64,000 nt of DNA from Rugosibacter aromaticivorans (lineage in GTDB: Bacteria > Pseudomonadota > Gammaproteobacteria > Burkholderiales > Rhodocyclaceae). The stretch spans positions 1,984,001 to 2,048,000 of the forward strand of contig NZ_CP010554.1 of assembly GCF_000934545.1 (NCBI RefSeq), given 5' to 3'. Below the pieces are notes generated by a model that was given only the letters and a program-made list of their open reading frames with translations, ran no database searches and was not told where the DNA came from. This document shows, one piece after another, positions 58,469 to 64,000 of the stretch. The position numbers and the translations under genes are program-made. The first letter of the stretch is position 1. Every line of letters starts with the position of its first letter.

Positions 58469-60019
58469 TCAAGGTTGCCAACCAACAGGGTGTCCAAGTG
58501 ACGGAAACGCACCCGAATAAACCCCAAGAGGCTTCAAGTTAGCACACATCAGATGTCTTACCTTTACTGGGGTGGCTACGATACTTATAAGTACCGTTTT
58601 CGGTTGTATTGAAACAAAGTAGTGAGGCGGGAATGGCTCAGAAGGATTGATACGAGAAAATGCATCTGGCAAGTTCAATGTGAGATGCGGCTCCCATCTC
58701 GGCATAAAAACAGCCCGGGCGATTTCATTAATTGCGGTAACTGATCCAAGTGACCAGATCGCTACCATAACAACCCACCGTCCTTTGCCGACGGCTGTCG
58801 ATTGCCACTGCGTCATGAAGGAAGCAAACCCTAGCCCAATAATTGTCAATGCTGGTATTGAAGTGCGTAGTACCAGATCGTTCGCACCTCCGAATTGAAA
58901 AAATGGAAGCGCCAACAGGGTGACGAACGAAATAAAGACGACGCTCGATCGCTGCCACATGAGTATGGCCAACGCGGGAATAGCCGCCTCTAGCGCGATA
59001 AATTGCATCGTTTGACTATCGAATCCCCGTACTATGCTGTGACTTTGACTGTTGTGCGGTAGCGGAACATGTGACATGCCTGCAGTAAGATAGATTGCAA
59101 CGACAAGCATCGGCAAAATCAACGGTAATGCTCGAAAAAAATCGCTCAATCGCACTTGGGAGCGACAATTAATTAAAACTAGACCGATCCACAAAATTGC
59201 CACACCCATAGCACTTAATGGTGACCACAAAAAAAGTGCAGGCAGCATGAGTGGAATAATCCGGAATAAGACCAGACAATTACTCCCGAACCGAACAAGT
59301 AGCGCCGTGGCGATCCAAGCACCAAGCGAATGATTGGGAGCCCAAAATAGCTGGGTGGTATTGGATGGATACTCCAGATAGGGCACCCACCACTCAATAT
59401 GCTCACCCAACCTAGGCCACAGCATGCTTCTGGTCATGTATCCGACGATATCAAGTCCGCTGGCCAGAATAAACACCATGCTAGCCGCAGCCAGTCGCTT
59501 CCAGGAGTATCCGGAAAAGGCAACCAGAAAGAACAAGGTGACGCCTAACGCTGTCCAGAAGTACAGCAAAATATCGAGGTAATCGATTCCAACATGTCGC
59601 GCTATTGCAGCCGGGATAAGGTAAAACCCCAGCGGAACGCGCATCAGATATTCGGTGGTGCCATTTCCATAACTTATGGGCCACTCATAGACAGCTAGAT
59701 CATGAGCAACGGCAAAACGAGGTATCCAGTCAAAGCCATTCGCATAAAAGAAGTGACCGGCACCGCTCAGGCCCGTCCAGAGTAGCGACAAAACCAGTAC
59801 GGTCACTAGGCTGCCGAGTGGCAGCACTGCGCGCCGGATATCAACGCCCTTTAAGTACCAAAAAGAAACAAATAACATGACCGCAGCGGTAATAAAACCC
59901 AAGGGTTGCGCTATCCAAAATGGCAAAAAAAGAAAAATCGGGGCAACAACATACAGTACCGCGCAAAGCTCCACCCGGGTGAAGCATTCAGGATGAACTC
60001 CCACTGTTGAGCGACTCAT
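58469..60019 (-). CDS. Polytopic membrane protein of unknown function in glycan locus
   Basis: A 516-residue protein with about eleven hydrophobic helices. I do not recognise a named family. Loops such as NGFDWIPRFAVAHDLAVYEWPISYGNGTTEY and LEYPSNTTQLFWAPNHSLGAW between helices resemble those in lipid-linked sugar transferases (GT-C fold). A catalytic Asp could not be assigned. The start overlaps the stop of the second gtrA gene as ATGA, so the two are expressed together. Confidence 0.75.
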   Translation of the reverse strand: MSRSTVGVHPECFTRVELCAVLYVVAPIFLFLPFWIAQPLGFITAAVMLFVSFWYLKGVDIRRAVLPLGSLVTVLVLSLLWTGLSGAGHFFYANGFDWIPRFAVAHDLAVYEWPISYGNGTTEYLMRVPLGFYLIPAAIARHVGIDYLDILLYFWTALGVTLFFLVAFSGYSWKRLAAASMVFILASGLDIVGYMTRSMLWPRLGEHIEWWVPYLEYPSNTTQLFWAPNHSLGAWIATALLVRFGSNCLVLFRIIPLMLPALFLWSPLSAMGVAILWIGLVLINCRSQVRLSDFFRALPLILPMLVVAIYLTAGMSHVPLPHNSQSHSIVRGFDSQTMQFIALEAAIPALAILMWQRSSVVFISFVTLLALPFFQFGGANDLVLRTSIPALTIIGLGFASFMTQWQSTAVGKGRWVVMVAIWSLGSVTAINEIARAVFMPRWEPHLTLNLPDAFSRINPSEPFPPHYFVSIQPKTVLISIVATPVKVRHLMCANLKPLGVYSGAFPSLGHPVGWQP

Positions 60020-60459
60020 TTCTCAATCCTTTGAAAGACCCATCTTCCATTTATTACTAGCCCAACGGCAATCACAATCACACTGCCCAGAAAATAGCTC
60101 GCATAAGGACCCCATCCATACAAATCACTCAGCACAAAAATACTCGTCAAAAATAAAAAAAGATTGAAACTCTGAGCGAAAAAGAAACGACCAAGCCGGT
60201 GCAATCGATTGTCGATAACCTGAAAAACGAGATGGCTTTGCGTAAAAAAACTGAAGAGGACCGACAGAAAAAAACTAGTCACACTTGATGGGAAAAGACC
60301 AAGTTTTTCTCCGCAAAGATTCCATATAATCCAGAATATGAAGTTGCCCATTGCCGTGTTTACAATGCCGACAACAACATATCTTGCAAGCAATTCAGGA
60401 CCGAAATATGTCCCTATCGACAACAAGAAGCGACGCAATTGAAAATATGTAGGTTTCAC
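60016..60459 (-). CDS. Second GtrA family protein
   Basis: A 147-residue protein with four helices: ELLARYVVVGIVNTAMGNFIFWIIW at the N-terminus and VINGRWVFQ near the end. It is clearly diverged from the gtrA gene at 54352, so the locus has two different flippase-like partners. It is coupled with the 516-residue membrane protein. Confidence 0.88.
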   Translation of the reverse strand: MKPTYFQLRRFLLSIGTYFGPELLARYVVVGIVNTAMGNFIFWIIWNLCGEKLGLFPSSVTSFFLSVLFSFFTQSHLVFQVIDNRLHRLGRFFFAQSFNLFLFLTSIFVLSDLYGWGPYASYFLGSVIVIAVGLVINGRWVFQRIEK

Positions 60460-60583
60460 TATTTAGCATGCCCCCATCGACAATGAACAACGCCAAATCA
60501 CGTACTGAAATGTGGCAGGTCTAGGAAAGTAATTCATAGTGTGGAAACCTTAGTCCGGTTCACAAATCAAAGATCGATATCTT

Positions 60584-62437
60584 TCAAAAAGTCGGCACTC
60601 CAAGGGTACTTCCTGCGGAGCGCGCTAGCGACACGGCACGTAGCGGCGTGCAGGCGTAAAGTGCCGCACCAGGCAGCACAGCGACGGCAGCAACACCTGC
60701 CACAGGCTGCGGCATTACTACCCAATCCACCACCGGGTCGCCACACAGCGCCAAGCGCTTTTCGGGGAGATTAACCACCTGCTTCAAGAATGCATCACGG
60801 CGTCGCCATTCCATGAATTTGTCGCGCGAGAACACCACGCCGATATGCTGAATTTCACCCACGTAGTTTGCCGTGTGCAACACGAACCACACCGTCGTTT
60901 CCTTTTCCGGCCAGGCGATGGTTTCGGTCGGTTGAATAAAACGCGCAAACGGGTGTGGTGCGGCATGTGGATTCAGCCAGCGCGCTTCCTCGCTGCGTTG
61001 TGCGTTATTGCGCCAGTCCCACTGGGCAAGGGTCACTGCAATCACGCCCCCCAGTATCACGACAGCAAGGGGGGCTGCTACTCGCCATTTCGCCAACCAG
61101 CCGATACCTGCTGCCAGTAGCAAGGGCAACAGCCATATCCCCCCGGCGACCAGTCCATGCAGGGCCACGGCGCCATGCCACCAAGCACCAACAAAACGCG
61201 CCCCAACAATTTCCAGCTCTGTCCACAAACCAGGCAGTGCCACGCACCACAGCGCGATCAAGCCAATCAAGGCGCTGCGACGCCAGGTTTGCAGCACACA
61301 GGCTGCATTGATAAAAAAACGCGGTGGCAGAAAACTTGCCGCCAGCACGACAACACTCAGCGCCACCAACCCCCACGGTGTCGATACCACACCGAGCGTC
61401 ACCAGTGCCAGCAACAGCCCACACAACCAGGGCACGGCAAAACGCACAGGGGATGCGCGATGCAGGGTTTGCAAAACATCAAGCAGCGCCATGCCGGATA
61501 CCGGCAGCGCCAGCCAGGTTACCCGCCACGGCTGCCCTTGCACCACAATTTCCAGCGGAAAGAAATCGCTTGCCACCAGCGCCAGCAGCAGAGCCACGCC
61601 GCCAATGAGAAAAAGCCGCGCATACAGCGGGCGCAGATACGGCGAACCAGCGCGCGTACCAAGCAACAAAATCGCGAGCGGCATAAGATGAAACGGCAGA
61701 CGTGATGCCCCTGGTTTGAAAATGATATCCGGCGCGTTTTGTACAAATTCCAGCAAGGCGCCATCGATCAATCGCAAACCAGAGATATCCAATCCGCCCA
61801 CACTACCGATCACCAGCACTGCGAGTGTCGGCACACACGCCAGCACGAGCAACAGTCGCAACGACAGGCGTTCTACCGCAAGCAAGGCCAAAGGCCAGAT
61901 GCCGAGCAAGGGATGCAGCAAGAAGGCAAGCAGCGCCAGCCCCGCCGCCGTGATTCGTCGCCCGTTGATCAGCAACGCAACGGCCAACACTCCGCACGGC
62001 ATCGCCCAGACTCGCGCTGTGGCAAAGTTTTCATTGAGAACGAAGATCGAGGCATTAGGCGAATAACTCACCGATAGCATCACGCCGAACAGCACCGCGA
62101 AACGTCCGGCCAGCGTATCGCCCAACATCGCACGCGCCAATGCGAACAGCGCCGCAACCCACAGCGCGCCACCCGAGAGCACGACCAATCGCGCGGCGAC
62201 ATCCAGCCCCAGCACGCGCACCAGCGCGCCATAGATCGGCGTAAACAAGCTGAGGCTGCCTTGCGAGCCAAAACGGAAGAACAGATCGCTGGCCAGCGCT
62301 TCAGGATAAATCCAGTGCGCGGCGATCAGCCCATACACGCGTGCGTCGTGCCAGATGCCTTGATACGGGTGATTAAGCAGCCAGAGCAAAAAAGCCAGCA
62401 GCAACACGCTGCCCGTTGCCCAGGGGCGCCGTGTCAT
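60584..62437 (-). CDS. Large polytopic membrane protein of unknown function
   Basis: MTRRPWATGSVLLLAFLL at 62437 gives 617 residues; an in-frame start at 62470 (MSSRAVEKSAL) would overlap the ABC gene by 20 bp. About thirteen helices are seen, then a soluble C-terminal region (about 480-617). WHDARVYGLIAAHWIYPEAL in the first loop resembles GT-C type glycosyltransferases. Family not recognised with certainty. A diverged motif copy sits at the very C-terminus (GVPTF) and another at the N-terminal extension. Confidence 0.75.
   Translation of the reverse strand: MTRRPWATGSVLLLAFLLWLLNHPYQGIWHDARVYGLIAAHWIYPEALASDLFFRFGSQGSLSLFTPIYGALVRVLGLDVAARLVVLSGGALWVAALFALARAMLGDTLAGRFAVLFGVMLSVSYSPNASIFVLNENFATARVWAMPCGVLAVALLINGRRITAAGLALLAFLLHPLLGIWPLALLAVERLSLRLLLVLACVPTLAVLVIGSVGGLDISGLRLIDGALLEFVQNAPDIIFKPGASRLPFHLMPLAILLLGTRAGSPYLRPLYARLFLIGGVALLLALVASDFFPLEIVVQGQPWRVTWLALPVSGMALLDVLQTLHRASPVRFAVPWLCGLLLALVTLGVVSTPWGLVALSVVVLAASFLPPRFFINAACVLQTWRRSALIGLIALWCVALPGLWTELEIVGARFVGAWWHGAVALHGLVAGGIWLLPLLLAAGIGWLAKWRVAAPLAVVILGGVIAVTLAQWDWRNNAQRSEEARWLNPHAAPHPFARFIQPTETIAWPEKETTVWFVLHTANYVGEIQHIGVVFSRDKFMEWRRRDAFLKQVVNLPEKRLALCGDPVVDWVVMPQPVAGVAAVAVLPGAALYACTPLRAVSLARSAGSTLGVPTF
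60587..60599 (+). repeat. Diverged dispersed motif at gene end
   Basis: AAAAGTCGGCACTCC, three mismatches to the core, antisense at the last codons of the 617-residue protein gene. Confidence 0.35.
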
Positions 62438-62451
62438 CAGCGCCGACTTTT
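62426..62451 (-). repeat. Dispersed motif, one-mismatch copy at gene junction
   Basis: Minus strand AAAAGTCGGCGCTGA followed by TGACACGGCGC. It abuts the ABC-gene stop and spans the start of the next membrane-protein gene, where it codes KSALMTRR. Confidence 0.7.
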
Positions 62452-63344
62452 CAACCGCCCTGGACGACATGCAAAAAGGCAGTCTCCAGCGATAGCGTGG
62501 GTTTGACCTCGATCACCGCATGCCCGGCAGCTTCCAGCGCGCGCAGGGTTTGCCACAACGCGGTACGCGGCACTTCGATCACCCAGCGGCCGCCCGGTTC
62601 GGGCTGCATGCCATCGACCGCCGCCGCCCCCTGACTGCGTACCAGCACGCGATCATCCTCACCCGCCAGCTCAGCGGGTGAGCGCACGGCGCGCAGCTCG
62701 CCTTTATGGATCAGGCCGAAGCGGTCGGCCAGGCGCTCGACATCATGCAGCACATGGGAGGTGAGAAAGATCGTACCGCCGCCCTTGCGGTAGTCCGCAA
62801 GAATATCGACCACATCACGCCGGCCGATCGGGTCCAGCCCCGAGAGCGGCTCATCGAGAATCAGCAAGCGCGGCTGTACAGCGAGTGCATGCGCCAGCGC
62901 CGTGCGTTGCGCCATGCCTTTGGAAAACCCGCGCACGGTTTTGTTGGCCACATCGCCCAGGCCAAAACGCTCCAGCCAGTGCATGCAGTGCGCCTTTTTA
63001 TCAGTCACCTGCCGCTTGTGCAACGCCAGCCCCATGCCGAGAATTTCCAGCGGCGTCAGGTAGTCCGGCAGGCTGGGGTTTTCCGGCACATAGCCTAGCC
63101 CCGTGCGCGCGGCGCTGTTGTCCACCGCCACGCCAAACAACTGCGCCGTGCCGGCGGTGGCGCGCATCACGCCGGTCAAAATCTTGATCAAGGTGCTCTT
63201 GCCCGCGCCATTGGGGCCGATGAAGCCAAACGTCTCGCCCTCCGCCACGGTGAGCGAGACGCCCTTCAAAGCCTCAAACGGGGGCGACGCCCAGCGGCGC
63301 GGGTAGGTTTTACGCAAGTCGTGAATGTCGATGGCAGCTGTCAT
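62451..63344 (-). CDS. ABC transporter ATP-binding protein
   Basis: The 297-residue ATPase has Walker A (GPNGAGKSTLIKI), the signature VRGFSKGMAQRTALAHAL, Walker B (RLLILDEPLSGLDPIGR) and the H-loop LTSHVLHDVERLADR. The C-terminal 80 residues are a short regulatory extension. The sequence is of the export (ABC-2/DrrA-like) type. No permease gene is near within the window; one may lie to the right. It overlaps the next gene (63341-63344, ATGA). Confidence 0.95.
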   Translation of the reverse strand: MTAAIDIHDLRKTYPRRWASPPFEALKGVSLTVAEGETFGFIGPNGAGKSTLIKILTGVMRATAGTAQLFGVAVDNSAARTGLGYVPENPSLPDYLTPLEILGMGLALHKRQVTDKKAHCMHWLERFGLGDVANKTVRGFSKGMAQRTALAHALAVQPRLLILDEPLSGLDPIGRRDVVDILADYRKGGGTIFLTSHVLHDVERLADRFGLIHKGELRAVRSPAELAGEDDRVLVRSQGAAAVDGMQPEPGGRWVIEVPRTALWQTLRALEAAGHAVIEVKPTLSLETAFLHVVQGG

Positions 63345-64000
63345 GGTGAGGGAGGGGAAGTGCGTAGAACAATCTGGCCTTGTTTGTCAAAACCAAAGCC
63401 AAAACCAAAAGGATCTTGCGGCAAGGCGAGAAGAATGCCCGAAGTGACTAGCGTTTGCAGATCGGGCACGGGTTTGCCAAAGCGCTCGCGATAGCTGTCT
63501 GCAGCGCTGCGCAACTGCTGCAACTGACGCAAACGCACGACACGCGTTTGCAGATATTTACGGAAGTCCGGGCGGCGTGCCTCTTTGGCCAGTGCTTCCA
63601 CCACGCGTATCGCCAGCTCGGTGTCTTGCGCCCTGTCCACCCAGCGCGCAGCCATGTTCTGCATGGTCAGCTGCTGGTCGGGGTCGGGCAGTTTTAATGC
63701 GGCCTCACGCATCCAGGCGGCAGCGCCTGTCGGGTCGTGCTTGTAATACCACTGATTGAATCCATAAAAAAAAGCCGGCTGGTAATCGAAAAATCGCGCG
63801 CGGCTGGCACGGGCAAGTATTGTTTGCGCCGCATCCACTTCACCATACTGGGGCAGAATCGCGAAGGCGATGTAATAGTTGTCTTCATGCGCCGGGTTCA
63901 GCCAGGACACATCTTTTTGCACTTTGCCAAGAATGGCATAATCTTCGGGTTTCATTTTTTCGGTGGAGACCACCAGGGCGCGAATCGCTGCGATGTTGGC
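63341..64000 (-). CDS. Partial protein with TPR-like repeats, 5' end outside window
   Basis: The frame stays open to the right edge, giving 219 visible residues. EDNYYIAFAILPQYGEVDAAQTILARAS, AAWMREAALKLPDPDQQ and NMAARWVDRAQDTELAIRVVEALA show helical, tetratricopeptide-like repeats. The end LRTSPPSP has no known motif. It is coupled to the ABC gene and may be its partner or a regulator. No confident family. Confidence 0.6.
   Translation of the reverse strand, partial: ANIAAIRALVVSTEKMKPEDYAILGKVQKDVSWLNPAHEDNYYIAFAILPQYGEVDAAQTILARASRARFFDYQPAFFYGFNQWYYKHDPTGAAAWMREAALKLPDPDQQLTMQNMAARWVDRAQDTELAIRVVEALAKEARRPDFRKYLQTRVVRLRQLQQLRSAADSYRERFGKPVPDLQTLVTSGILLALPQDPFGFGFGFDKQGQIVLRTSPPSP

Noticed and set aside
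1..64000. CRISPR array, tRNA or rRNA genes
   Set aside because: No regularly spaced direct repeats and no cloverleaf-like or rRNA-like sequence was recognised by eye; a tRNA scan would be needed to be sure.

Overview
The window looks like a chromosome segment of a free-living betaproteobacterium. This is inferred from the general make-up of the housekeeping genes (panBCD-folK-pcnB-valS, aroG, sdhCDB, htpX, rhlE), NnrS plus a quinol NO reductase, and an SbtA/SbtB bicarbonate pair that hints at CO2 fixation. A Nitrosomonadales-type chemolithotroph would fit, but no rRNA or phylogenetic marker proves it. No tRNA, rRNA or CRISPR array was seen.

Layout. 1-6.6 kb (minus strand): a 3'-truncated ompW with an Fnr/Dnr-type palindrome upstream, an OafA-like acyltransferase, and aroG followed by an ArnT-like glycosyltransferase and a UbiA-type prenyltransferase. 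6.9-14 kb (minus): nnrS, a broken cupin gene, then a tightly overlapping run sdhC-sdhD-sdhB-fpr-truncated ferredoxin-DUF488-norZ. No sdhA lies in this run. It reads like a quinone-linked electron-transfer and NO-detoxification operon and is the most unusual gene set here. 14.2-21.4 kb: S4 protein, RbgA-like GTPase, TVP38 protein, PolB-like exonuclease, SUMT (cobA), CYTH-CHAD, SixA, thioredoxin-like protein and aldo/keto reductase. 21.4-22.1 kb is decayed DNA. 22.1-31 kb: TerC, YkvA, HtpX, SbtB/SbtA, PurK/PurE, a hibernation factor, divergent NhaR-like regulator and RhlE.

31-46.2 kb is an accessory island. An IS30 remnant precedes a giant hybrid kinase/phosphodiesterase gene. That gene is split inside its EAL domain by a complete 9,747-bp Tn3-family (Tn21-like) transposon (36096-45842). 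The transposon has 38-bp inverted repeats, a 5-bp TTTTG target duplication, tnpA, tnpR, a putative res site and a lead-resistance module (pbrR divergent from pbrA-pbrBC-pbrT). Joining the flanks across one TTTTG copy restores a single 1,622-codon frame.

46.2-54.2 kb: panD, panC-panB-DUF486, folK-pcnB, valS and tusA. 54.3-64 kb: an envelope glycosylation region with two GtrA flippase-like genes, a UGM-like flavoprotein, two GT2 enzymes, two large polytopic membrane proteins, an ABC ATPase and a truncated last gene.

Across the chromosomal parts, but not in the transposon, a short DNA motif (core AAAAGTCGGCGCTGG, with a looser TGAYACGGCGC tail) occurs about ten times. It appears on both strands, in several reading frames and between genes. 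It is therefore a DNA-level dispersed element, not a protein motif.
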